Source: Alistipes sp. (lineage in GTDB: Bacteria > Bacteroidota > Bacteroidia > Bacteroidales > Rikenellaceae). From it: a DNA stretch of 56,238 nt. The notes under the pieces were generated by a model. The model was not told where the DNA came from. It was given only the letters and a program-made list of their open reading frames with translations, and did not search any database. Below, piece after piece: positions 43,602 through 51,993 of this stretch (its first letter is position 1; each line of letters begins with the position of its first letter). A program made the position numbers and the translations under genes. Where the stretch lies: positions 1 to 56,238 of the forward strand of contig JAFVRN010000008.1 of the NCBI GenBank assembly GCA_017504265.1, read 5' to 3'.

Positions 43602-44927
43602 ATGAGCGTTATGAAAATTACTAAGATATTAGCAATTATTGCAATGGCATTGGGTGTCGCTGGATGCTACGAGCAACACTCGGATGTGGCACCACGTGAG
43701 TATATCGCAGATGATGAGAGTTTCGAGGCTATGTTCCCCGAGGCTGTGCATATCTCTATCGCTGAGCTTAAGGCTGCGTTTGGACCTATAAGTAAGACAG
43801 GTGTAAATAGTAGTTGGTCAAATACCATATATAAACTTATCGGCGAGGATATTTTCGCAGGTCACGATGTATATATCAGGGGTAAGGTTGTATCGAACGA
43901 TGATGAGGGTAATGTCTACAAGTCGTTGTATATACAGGATGAGACCACCGGTATTGAGCTTAAACTCAATAATAACGTCGGTTTGCGCTATAAGTATGGC
44001 ACGTGGGTGTATGTGCGTCTTACGGGCCTCTATTTGGGTAACTATCGTATGATGTTATCGCTTGGCGGCGCACCTTCGGAGTCGTATAACAAGGCGGGTG
44101 AGCATAAGTATTATGCCAACTCCAATATCGAGCTTCAGGAGATTATCGACGAGCATGTGTTTGCAGGTCGCAAGGCTGAGCTTGTCGAGGGCGACTACGA
44201 CCAGTGGCTGCGTTATAGCCCCTCGGTAGATATCATTAAGGTTACGAAGGATAACTACAAGGAGGTATTCTCGTCGGAGACAATGGAACTTGAAGGTAAG
44301 TTTATCGGAACGAACAGCACCGATGCTAATGGCCTTACTCGTAAGTTGTTTACAATGCCGCGCCGTGAGCTTATGTTTGGTCGTTTGATGCGTTTCGAGG
44401 GTCTGACATGTCGTTATGCAGGTGTTCCTAATCAGGATGGCGTTACAAACCCTGCGTTGAAGAGCGGCTCGTTTGAGAATATCTATCCAAGTTGGTTATA
44501 TACAGATCCGCGTCCTACGGTATCTAAGGGCTGGTATCAGTGGGCCTATAAGGAGGAGATTACGGGTCGTAGCCTCTATGGTTCGGTACTCTTTACCTAT
44601 AACCCTAATCCGGTATATTGCTCGGAGGATGGCGTATATGCTCTTCGTACAAGTGGCTATTCACGTTTTGCCCGTCGCAACGTATGCAAAGATGGCGAGG
44701 TTGTCGATATTAGAGCTATCTATGGTATCTATGCTCAGCAGTCTACCTATGCGGGAAATGCCGATGACTACGCTTCGTATCAGCTTACCATCAGTAGCTA
44801 CTCGGATTTGAAGTTCCATAACGGTGAGTCGGCTCTGCTTACGGATGAGCAGGTGGAGCGCATGACTACCCCGGATATGAAGTATGTACCTTGGATAGAT
44901 GAGGAGGGAGAGAGTGATGTAATGTAA
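43602..44927 (+). CDS. DUF5689 lipoprotein
   Basis: The 441-residue protein has a lipoprotein signal with Cys22 (LGVAGC). Its DUF5689 region (about 50-290) includes an OB-like segment with YIRGKVVSNDDEGN and LYIQDETTGIELKL, and a C-terminal beta domain lies around 300-430. DUF5689 lipoproteins commonly accompany TonB transporters in Bacteroidetes. It ends the locus and is followed by a terminator. The start may be the ATG at 43602 or the one at 43611. Confidence 0.8.
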   Translation: MSVMKITKILAIIAMALGVAGCYEQHSDVAPREYIADDESFEAMFPEAVHISIAELKAAFGPISKTGVNSSWSNTIYKLIGEDIFAGHDVYIRGKVVSNDDEGNVYKSLYIQDETTGIELKLNNNVGLRYKYGTWVYVRLTGLYLGNYRMMLSLGGAPSESYNKAGEHKYYANSNIELQEIIDEHVFAGRKAELVEGDYDQWLRYSPSVDIIKVTKDNYKEVFSSETMELEGKFIGTNSTDANGLTRKLFTMPRRELMFGRLMRFEGLTCRYAGVPNQDGVTNPALKSGSFENIYPSWLYTDPRPTVSKGWYQWAYKEEITGRSLYGSVLFTYNPNPVYCSEDGVYALRTSGYSRFARRNVCKDGEVVDIRAIYGIYAQQSTYAGNADDYASYQLTISSYSDLKFHNGESALLTDEQVERMTTPDMKYVPWIDEEGESDVM

Positions 44928-44958
44928 TTGCACGATACCCAACTCGGATATACCGACC

Positions 44959-45000
44959 ATTAGGCCGAAGCGGAGTCTTGTTGCTCTGTTTCGGCCTAAT
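44959..45000 (+). terminator. Terminator closing the nuclease/TonB locus
   Basis: ATTAGGCCGAA (44959-44969) pairs perfectly with TTCGGCCTAAT (44990-45000), followed by a TTTTG run. It lies 32 bp after the DUF5689 stop. Confidence 0.8.
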
Positions 45001-45084
45001 TTTGTCTCTGATATTACGCCCAAATGTGGCTATTGACATTCTGCAAGAAGTTATCTGTAAATGGTAATTTATCTGCATAAGAGA

Positions 45085-45114
45085 TTGCAATTTGCAAATT
45101 GTTTTGTATCTTTG
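45085..45114 (+). promoter_or_regulatory. Promoter of the yicC operon
   Basis: TTG (45085-45087), a 19-base spacer and TATCTTTG (45107-45114) form the promoter. The leader to yicC is about 55 nt. Confidence 0.7.
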
Positions 45115-45173
45115 CAAGATAATGTTAGAATTGCATTGGGCAATTCGGTAGTAGCTTAAAAATAGGTTAAGGT

Positions 45174-46046
45174 ATGATAAAATCTATGACTGGCTTCGGC
45201 AAGGGAGAAGCCGTTTATGGGGATAAAAAATTCCGTGTGGAGTTGCGCTCGCTGAACTCTAAGCAGTTGGATCTCAGTGTTAAGCTTCCTAGTAAATATC
45301 GCGCAGCCGAGGCTGAGGTGCGTGCTATTCTGACACGTGGGTTGCTGCGAGGTAAGGTGGACTGCTTTATCTCGGTGGAGGCTGCGCAGGTGGATACCTC
45401 TGCACATATCAACCGTGATGCCTTTAATGCCTATGCAGATGAGCTGCGTGCCGTGTGTGATGCAAATCTGATCTCGGCAGATGGCGATGCTATCCTTCGT
45501 GCCGTGTTGCGTATGCCGGATGTAATCACTACCGAGGAGCAGGAGGTGTCGGTAGATGAATTGGCAGCCATCGTAGAGGCTGCGCACAAGGCGGTTGCCG
45601 AGCTTGATTCATTCCGCTGTCAGGAGGGTGCTATTCTTATCGCAGACCTTCTTAAACGTATAGACCTTATAGAGAAGTATCGACACGATGTAGAGCCATA
45701 TGAGGCTACCCGTGTGGATGTTATAAAGAACCGTATCAGGGATAATATAGAGAAGCTTGCTATCGAGGTAGATAACAATCGTTTGGAGCAGGAGATGATA
45801 TACTATATCGAGAAGCTCGATATTACGGAGGAGAAGGTGCGTTTGGATAATCATTGCCGCTATTTCAGAGAGGTTGCAGCGGGTGAAGATGCCCCTGGCC
45901 GTAAGCTCGGATTTATTGCTCAGGAACTCGGACGTGAGATCAATACTATGGGTTCGAAGTCCAACGAGGCAGAGATGCAGCGTCTTGTGGTGCAGATGAA
46001 GGATGAGCTTGAGAAGATTAAAGAACAGGTACTCAATATTTTATAA
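45174..46046 (+). CDS. yicC: YicC family endoribonuclease
   Basis: The 290-residue cytosolic protein has the N-terminal MTGFGKGE motif and the C-terminal DUF1732 segment with KLGFIAQELGREINTMGSKSNE. YicC proteins are linked to RNA processing and stationary-phase survival. It opens an operon with gmk, the usual neighbour in many bacteria, at an 8-bp gap. Confidence 0.93.
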   Translation: MIKSMTGFGKGEAVYGDKKFRVELRSLNSKQLDLSVKLPSKYRAAEAEVRAILTRGLLRGKVDCFISVEAAQVDTSAHINRDAFNAYADELRAVCDANLISADGDAILRAVLRMPDVITTEEQEVSVDELAAIVEAAHKAVAELDSFRCQEGAILIADLLKRIDLIEKYRHDVEPYEATRVDVIKNRIRDNIEKLAIEVDNNRLEQEMIYYIEKLDITEEKVRLDNHCRYFREVAAGEDAPGRKLGFIAQELGREINTMGSKSNEAEMQRLVVQMKDELEKIKEQVLNIL

Positions 46047-46054
46047 TTGCTATT

Positions 46055-46615
46055 ATGGGTAAGCTGGTGATATTTTCTGCCCCGAGTGGTTCGGGTAAGA
46101 CAACAATAGTACGTGAGTTGTTGAAATATTTTCCCAATTTGGAGTTCTCTATATCGGCCACTTCGCGTGCGCCCCGAGGTAAGGAGCAGCATGGTGTGGA
46201 TTACTATTTCCTATCGCAGCAGGAGTTTGCCGAGCGTGTCGAGCGCAATGAGTTTGTTGAGTGGGAGGAGGTATATCAGGGTACGTGTTACGGTACGCTG
46301 CGAAGCGAGATGGAGCGTATATGGTCTAAGGGTAATGTCATTATCTTTGATGTAGATGTTATGGGTGGCATTAACCTAAAACGCCTCTTTGGTGATGATG
46401 CCTGCTCGGTATTTATCATGCCTCCATCTATCGAGGAGTTGGAGCGCAGATTGCGCGGTCGTGGTACGGATAGCGAGGAGGTTATCGAGAAGCGTATAGG
46501 CAAGGCCGAGTTTGAACTATCCAAGTCATCGGCTTTCGACTATACCGTGATAAATGATGATTTACAGGTCGCCATAAAGCATACGGCGGCTATCATCGAA
46601 CAATTCATAAAGTAG
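46055..46615 (+). CDS. gmk: Guanylate kinase
   Basis: The 186-residue enzyme phosphorylates GMP to GDP. The P-loop SAPSGSGKTT is at residues 8-17. The GMP-binding SATSRAPRGKEQHGVDYYF segment and the lid motif RLRGRGTDSEEVIEKR are intact. Its length is normal. It lies 8 bp before nadD. Confidence 0.96.
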   Translation: MGKLVIFSAPSGSGKTTIVRELLKYFPNLEFSISATSRAPRGKEQHGVDYYFLSQQEFAERVERNEFVEWEEVYQGTCYGTLRSEMERIWSKGNVIIFDVDVMGGINLKRLFGDDACSVFIMPPSIEELERRLRGRGTDSEEVIEKRIGKAEFELSKSSAFDYTVINDDLQVAIKHTAAIIEQFIK

Positions 46616-46623
46616 ACAAGAGA

Positions 46624-47439
46624 ATGAAAAAGAATATGTTATTATATTTCGGCTCGTTTGACCCTATTCATAATGGGCATATAGCGTTAGCCGAGTATGC
46701 CATTGAGCGCGGTCTTGCCGACGAGGTGGCACTTATTATCTCTCCGCAGAACCCTTTTAAGAGGGATGTGCTGCAAACACCCGAGATGATGCGCTACGAG
46801 ATGGCTGAGATGGCTTGTCAGGCATCGCGTTATGGCGATCGTATCAAGCCCTCGGTTGTGGAGTTTGTCCTGGAGAAGCCATCGTATACGATAAATACGC
46901 TCGATTATCTCCGTGAGAATAATGGTGCTGAGATGAACTTTTCGATAATTACGGGTAGTGATATTTGGGCGCGTTTCGACGAGTGGAAGGATTATGAACG
47001 TATACTCAATGAGTATAAGATATACGTATATCCGCGCAAGGGCTATGCTGTTGAGAAGTTCGCCGATCGTGTTACACTTCTGGAAGATGCCCCCTTTGTG
47101 GAGTATTCGTCTACGGAGGTGCGAGGCAAGGTTGAGCGTGGCGAGGATATATCGACGATGGTTGCGCAACCTGTTGCCGACTATATCAAGCAAAATCAGC
47201 TGTGGACTATTGCCGGCAATATCGTACGTCTTAGCTCGATGATTGATGGCGGGGATGCAAGTGCTACACTGTATATCGAGCGTGGTAAGTGCTATTATCG
47301 CCATAATGAGTGGGGTAAGGCTATCAATGACTTCAATAAGGCCAAGCAGCTCGATCCTAAGAATGAGGAGGCGCAGCAGCTGATAGATATGACCTACGAG
47401 ATATTGTCTTTCCGCTATAAGGATATATATAACCCCTGA
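46624..47439 (+). CDS. nadD: Nicotinate-nucleotide adenylyltransferase fused to a TPR domain
   Basis: The 271-residue protein has a full NadD domain (about 1-195), with GSFDPIHNGH at 10-19, SIITGSDIWARFDEW in the middle and YSSTEVRG near its end. It makes deamido-NAD from nicotinate mononucleotide and ATP. Residues about 200-271 form an extra TPR-like helical pair (ATLYIERGKCYYRHNEWGKA, then LDPKNEEAQQLID). Ordinary NadD stops near 190-200 residues. The frame is continuous and the fusion is visible in the sequence, but its purpose is unknown. Confidence 0.9.
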   Translation: MKKNMLLYFGSFDPIHNGHIALAEYAIERGLADEVALIISPQNPFKRDVLQTPEMMRYEMAEMACQASRYGDRIKPSVVEFVLEKPSYTINTLDYLRENNGAEMNFSIITGSDIWARFDEWKDYERILNEYKIYVYPRKGYAVEKFADRVTLLEDAPFVEYSSTEVRGKVERGEDISTMVAQPVADYIKQNQLWTIAGNIVRLSSMIDGGDASATLYIERGKCYYRHNEWGKAINDFNKAKQLDPKNEEAQQLIDMTYEILSFRYKDIYNP

Positions 47440-47451
47440 TTTGGCAATACG

Positions 47452-48027
47452 ATGATTGAGATAGATGATAAGATTGTCAGCGTAGACCTTCTACGTGAGG
47501 GCTTTGCGTGTGACTTGGGTGCGTGCAAGGGTATCTGCTGTGTCGAGGGCGACTCAGGAGCTCCGCTCGATATCGAGGAGGTAGACATCTTGGAGGAGGA
47601 GTGGGACAACTACTCCGAGTACATGACCGAGGAGGGGCGTGCTGCTGTCGAGGAGCAGGGCTTTATGGTTGTAGATGTCGATGGCGACTATACCACACCT
47701 CTTGTTAATAATGCGGCATGTGCCTACGCTTTCGAGGAGAACGGTATCACATTTTGTGCCATTGAGCGTGCCTACCGTGAGGGTAAGTGTTCGTTTATCA
47801 AGCCGGCATCGTGTCATCTCTATCCTATACGTGTCACGCGTTTCCGCAATGGCTCTATGGGTCTTAATTATCATCGTTGGGCGGTATGTAGTTCGGCACG
47901 TGAATGTGGTCAGAAGCTTGGTATTCCGGTCTACCGAGGTCTTAAAGAGCCTATCATTCGTGTCTTTGGTGAGGAGTTTTACCGTCAGTTGGAGCTGGCT
48001 GAGGATATGCTAAAATCGGAAAAGTAG
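47452..48027 (+). CDS. DUF3109 Cys-rich protein
   Basis: The 191-residue cytosolic protein has eight conserved cysteines at about 20, 25, 29, 30, 90, 102, 113 and 121, in the pattern of the DUF3109/YkgJ group of putative Fe- or Zn-binding proteins. No catalytic function is established. It sits 12 bp after nadD and 5 bp before the M23 gene. Tight packing in a housekeeping operon suggests constitutive expression. Confidence 0.85.
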   Translation: MIEIDDKIVSVDLLREGFACDLGACKGICCVEGDSGAPLDIEEVDILEEEWDNYSEYMTEEGRAAVEEQGFMVVDVDGDYTTPLVNNAACAYAFEENGITFCAIERAYREGKCSFIKPASCHLYPIRVTRFRNGSMGLNYHRWAVCSSARECGQKLGIPVYRGLKEPIIRVFGEEFYRQLELAEDMLKSEK

Positions 48028-48032
48028 TTGAT

Positions 48033-49124
48033 ATGAGTAAGTTACGATATATAATATCTCTTGTTATGCTCATCGCTGTCGCCCCTCTATCGGCGCAGGA
48101 GGAGCCTGTGGATAGTGTTGCTATGGTGGCGCGAGAGGGTAGTGAGCCCACGATGTTCGACAGCCTTGCCATGTCGCGCACTATTGACTCGTTGCAACGC
48201 GCTCTCGACTCGCTTCGTCGTGTCAAGCCGGCCCCCGTATCGCCTATACGTACTTTGGGTCAGGTGAGTGTTATCGATACGCTTCCTACCGAGAATGAGG
48301 CACTTCGCATACTGCTGTTCAACGACAATACGTGGCGTTATGTCCTATCCGAGGAGTATAAGCAGGATACCACTGTCTTCAACGATCATTGGAATGTCGA
48401 AAAGACTCACGCCTATGCCGATGTTGAGCTTAGCTCGCTACCCGAGAGTATTGTCATACGCCTTGTCGATTCGTTGTCGAGCTATCATTATCCGTATAAG
48501 GGACGACTAAGTTCTCGTTATGGGCCGCGTCGTGGCCGTCCGCATCAGGGTGTGGATCTTCCGTTGAAGGTTGGCGATCCTATCTATGCCGCTTTTGATG
48601 GTAAGGTGCGTTACTCTAAGGTTGCAGGCAACTATGGCAACCTTGTTGTCATTCGCCATAACAATGGCCTTGAAACCTACTATGCACACCTCTCGGCACG
48701 TAGCGTCGAGGTCGGTGAGTGGGTTGTTGCCGGTCAGCAGATAGGTTTGGGTGGTAATACAGGTCGTAGTACCGGTCCGCACCTTCACTTCGAGGTAAGA
48801 TACCGAGGACAATCCTTTGATCCGGAGCGTATTATCGATTTTTCTACGGGCGATATGCGTCGTTCCGAGTTGCTGTTGAAGCGTCGTTATTTCAGCATAT
48901 ATTCTAAGTATGAGCAGGATTTCGACGATGAGATAGAAGCCGAGAAGCAGGAGGAGGCCGAGCGCAAGGCTGCCGCTGCTGTCAAGTACCATACAATCCG
49001 TTCGGGTGATACGCTTGGTGCTCTTGCGCGTAAGTATGGCACAACGGTAACGCGCCTCTGTCAGCTCAATGGCATTAAGTCTACCTCGATATTGCGTATC
49101 GGTCAGCGACTTAGGGTTTCGTAA
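48033..49124 (+). CDS. Secreted M23 metallopeptidase with C-terminal LysM domain
   Basis: The 363-residue protein has a signal peptide (1-21), a coiled-coil stretch (about 45-65), an M23/LytM domain (about 155-270) and a LysM domain (318-362, YHTIRSGDTLGALARKYG). The zinc ligands HQGVD (173-177) and HLHFE are intact, so it should be an active peptidoglycan endopeptidase. A Lys/Glu/Ala-rich helix joins the two domains. Confidence 0.92.
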   Translation: MSKLRYIISLVMLIAVAPLSAQEEPVDSVAMVAREGSEPTMFDSLAMSRTIDSLQRALDSLRRVKPAPVSPIRTLGQVSVIDTLPTENEALRILLFNDNTWRYVLSEEYKQDTTVFNDHWNVEKTHAYADVELSSLPESIVIRLVDSLSSYHYPYKGRLSSRYGPRRGRPHQGVDLPLKVGDPIYAAFDGKVRYSKVAGNYGNLVVIRHNNGLETYYAHLSARSVEVGEWVVAGQQIGLGGNTGRSTGPHLHFEVRYRGQSFDPERIIDFSTGDMRRSELLLKRRYFSIYSKYEQDFDDEIEAEKQEEAERKAAAAVKYHTIRSGDTLGALARKYGTTVTRLCQLNGIKSTSILRIGQRLRVS

Positions 49125-49135
49125 TCACACGTTGT

Positions 49136-51316
49136 ATGATACTTCGAGCTATCACATTGCTCCTTTGTTGCATTTTCATCTATGTTGCGGATCTATCTGC
49201 CGAGAGTCCCACTCTTTTGCCGTCGCCGCGCAGCTATGTGACCCACAATGACTGCTACCTGCTATCGGCGGATGCCACAGTCGGTTATACGTGCGATATT
49301 CTTGCCCCTGCTGCCGGCTACCTTTGTGAGCATATGTCACTCAGTGTTGGTGATGCGCTTGACTCCGATATACGCCTAAGTGTCGATACGACACTCGCTG
49401 CCGAGGATTACCGCCTTGTTGTTGCCGACGATGGTGTTACGATATATGGTGGTGGTTATGGTGGCGTTTTCAATGGCATAACCACACTCTTTGAGCTTCT
49501 TCCTGCCGAGGTCTATTCTCATAATCTCAGCTATCCTGTTGCGATAGGGTGTTGTACTGTCGATGATGGGCCACGCTTCTCGTACCGAGGTTTTATGCTC
49601 GACGTATGCCGTACGTGGATAGATAAGGAGGCTGTCAAGGAGTATATCGAGCTCCTTGCCTACCATAAGATAAACCATCTGCGCCTGCACCTTACCGATG
49701 ATGAGGCGTGGCGTATCGAGATTAAGTCGCATCCCGAACTTGCCGAGGTTGGAGGCTTCCGTGGTGGTGATAGTCCTATCTGGCCGCGCTATGGCAAGTG
49801 GACAGAGCGGTGGGGTGGCTACTACACGCAGGACGATATGCGCGATATCATCGAGTTCGCGCGTATACGTAATATATGTATCGTTCCGGAGATTGATCTC
49901 CCGGGTCATAGCTTGTGCATCGCTACGCTCCACCCCGAGATACTATGCCGCTATACACCCTCTACCGAGAGCTCTTTGGGCTATGATGACCGCACGGCCT
50001 TCTGTGCTGCGCGTGAGCCAAACTACGAATTGTTGGACGATATCCTCGGCGAGGTCTGCCGGCTCTTCCCTTCGGAGTATATACATATAGGTGGCGATGA
50101 GGTAGATATGTCGCAGTGGCGACGCTGCCCCGACTGTATGGCTCTTATGCGCCGTATGTCGCTCGATGGCGAGGCGGCATTGCAGTCGCACTTTATGTCG
50201 CGCCTTAACGATATTGTCGCTCGCTATGGTAAGCGTGCTGCCGTGTGGAATGAGGCTGTCAAGGGTGGTATGCTTCCCTCCTGTACACGTGTCTATGGCT
50301 GGGAGAGTGTTGCTGCATGCCGTTCTGCTGCTGCCGATGGTTATCCTACGATTGTTGTCCCGGGTGAGTACTTCTACTTCGATATGAAGCAGTCGCCACG
50401 AGAACCGGGCCACGATTGGGCCGCTATCTTCGATCTGCGTAAGGTCTACGAGTTCTCGTTGCGTGGTGTAGGGTTTAGTGATGCAGAGATAGAGAGTGTC
50501 GAGGGTTTCGAGGCCACTTTCTTCAGCGAGCTCTACGCCTCGCACACTCCCGAACGTGCCGACTATCTTCATTATCAGACCTTTCCGCGCCTGTTGTCCT
50601 TTGCGTCTGTCGCTTGGTGTCACTCCGAGGAGCGTTCGTGGGATGCGTTCTATTCGGCTGTCAGGGAGCATTATCGACGTATGGATGCTATGGGTGTCGC
50701 CTATCGCCTTATGCCTCCTGTTGTCAGCTATGCCGATGGTCATCTTTCTGTTGCTGTTGATGATGGTTCCGATATATACTATCGTCGTGAGCCTATGACA
50801 GTTGAGATGCTCTATCGTGGCCCTATCGCTACTACTGCACCCGAGGAATATAGCTTTATTTCCCGCCGTGATAGTGGTGCTCATTCACCCGTTGTGGCTG
50901 TCGCTAAGCACTTTAAGGTCAGCCACCCACGCTACTCCATAACCTCGTCTATGGGGTGTAGCGAGCGGTTTTCGTTCTCTGCTGCCGAGGGTTATGGCCG
51001 TCTTGCCCGTACATCGAGGGCTGCCGGTGTGGGGGATTGGATTATGTTCACTTTTGCCGATGCTGTCGATTGCCGTATGATGACCGTCGCTACGGGTAAT
51101 TTCCAGCTGCCACGCTATATTATCGAGCAGGGATATGTCGAGGTCAGCTACGATGGCACGACCTTCGAGTATGCCGGTGTTCTCGACTGCGGAATGTTCT
51201 CTATTTCCTATCCCAAACACCCCATTAAGGCGGTGCGTATCACCTCTACCTCCGAGGGAAATGGAGCTCGTTGGGTCTCTGTACAGCCACCTGTCGTCTA
51301 CCCAAAACTACGCTAA
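49136..51316 (+). CDS. GH20 beta-N-acetylhexosaminidase
   Basis: The 726-residue secreted enzyme (signal peptide about 1-22) has a GH20b N-terminal domain (about 25-140), the catalytic barrel (about 143-480) and C-terminal beta domains. The catalytic Asp-Glu pair is in HIGGDEVDMSQW, and the substrate-pocket HLTDDEAWRIEIK and LPGHS motifs are present. It releases terminal GlcNAc or GalNAc from glycans such as mucin, chitooligosaccharides or peptidoglycan fragments. It ends the yicC operon, next to the M23 peptidase. Confidence 0.95.
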   Translation: MILRAITLLLCCIFIYVADLSAESPTLLPSPRSYVTHNDCYLLSADATVGYTCDILAPAAGYLCEHMSLSVGDALDSDIRLSVDTTLAAEDYRLVVADDGVTIYGGGYGGVFNGITTLFELLPAEVYSHNLSYPVAIGCCTVDDGPRFSYRGFMLDVCRTWIDKEAVKEYIELLAYHKINHLRLHLTDDEAWRIEIKSHPELAEVGGFRGGDSPIWPRYGKWTERWGGYYTQDDMRDIIEFARIRNICIVPEIDLPGHSLCIATLHPEILCRYTPSTESSLGYDDRTAFCAAREPNYELLDDILGEVCRLFPSEYIHIGGDEVDMSQWRRCPDCMALMRRMSLDGEAALQSHFMSRLNDIVARYGKRAAVWNEAVKGGMLPSCTRVYGWESVAACRSAAADGYPTIVVPGEYFYFDMKQSPREPGHDWAAIFDLRKVYEFSLRGVGFSDAEIESVEGFEATFFSELYASHTPERADYLHYQTFPRLLSFASVAWCHSEERSWDAFYSAVREHYRRMDAMGVAYRLMPPVVSYADGHLSVAVDDGSDIYYRREPMTVEMLYRGPIATTAPEEYSFISRRDSGAHSPVVAVAKHFKVSHPRYSITSSMGCSERFSFSAAEGYGRLARTSRAAGVGDWIMFTFADAVDCRMMTVATGNFQLPRYIIEQGYVEVSYDGTTFEYAGVLDCGMFSISYPKHPIKAVRITSTSEGNGARWVSVQPPVVYPKLR

Positions 51317-51608
51317 AACGTATGCTGCAATTGGGGTATATAACCCCTGTTTTATGGCTATATAACAAATGTGGAGAGCTATAAAATATGCGCTATTTCT
51401 CTTCCCTATATCTTGGTCTGTTTACCTTCGAATATCTATGTTTTTCTATTAAATAAGAGTAGTTTTTTCGATAGTGACAAAAAAATATTGATTTTGGCTC
51501 AATGATATAATATACTGATTATCAGTGTGCAATATATTCGTATTTTCCCGTAAAAGGTCAAACATTCGATTTTTCTTAAATTTTTTGTAAAAATATTTTG
51601 TGCAGGTG
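51317..51608. other. AT-rich gene-free stretch upstream of the coiled-coil promoter
   Basis: This stretch of about 290 bp after the GH20 gene has GGGGTATATAACCCC at 51336-51350 as a small palindrome soon after the GH20 stop. The rest is AT-rich with no coding frame, and it ends at the promoter at 51609. Confidence 0.5.
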
Positions 51609-51639
51609 TTTGCAGTTAGAAAAAAAATGTTTATCTTTG
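51609..51639 (+). promoter_or_regulatory. Consensus promoter of the coiled-coil lipoprotein operon
   Basis: TTTG (51609-51612), exactly 19 bases, and TATCTTTG (51632-51639) form one of the closest consensus matches in the window. Transcription should start near 51645. Confidence 0.85.
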
Positions 51640-51644
51640 CTATT

Positions 51645-51993
51645 GTTTAATGCGTGTAAGAGAACACGAGTGCAATACCCCACCCCTCCCTATAAGAGAA
51701 ACGGAGAGGGGTTGCATAGGTTGAGTTTACAGATTAAGGCATTAGACGGATGTGTAAAACAGAACACTTTTAATGGTTGAAAGCTTACTTATGTGCCGGT
51801 TGTGTATTGAGCCGTAATTGTTTCGTTTTCAACGCTGTTGCTGGCTTTATATTGAGCGGTTATTGAGGTGGGCTGTTTGAGAAGCGTGAAGAAAAATTGA
51901 CAAATGCTATTATAAAAGCAAAACGAAAATAAACAGAAAACCAAACCAATTTATTTTTTAATTTTTATTTATTAACTCAAATTTTTTTCGATT
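51645..51993 (+). promoter_or_regulatory. Long structured 5' leader of about 350 nt
   Basis: Between the predicted start of transcription and the ATG at 51994 lies a leader with a strong hairpin near 51670-51718: TGCAA/TTGCA outside and CCCCTCC with GGAGAGGGG inside. Further on there are two similar TTGAGC-GTTATTG-like stretches. It does not match tmRNA, RNase P or SRP RNA motifs that I know. It could be a cis-acting mRNA leader or a separate small RNA gene. Confidence 0.5.

Noticed and set aside
51645-51960. Possible tmRNA, RNase P or SRP RNA in the long leader
   Set aside because: None of their conserved motifs (a TCCACCA-like 3' end, the GAGGAAAGTC core or the GGAAGG-GCAGCC loop) is present.
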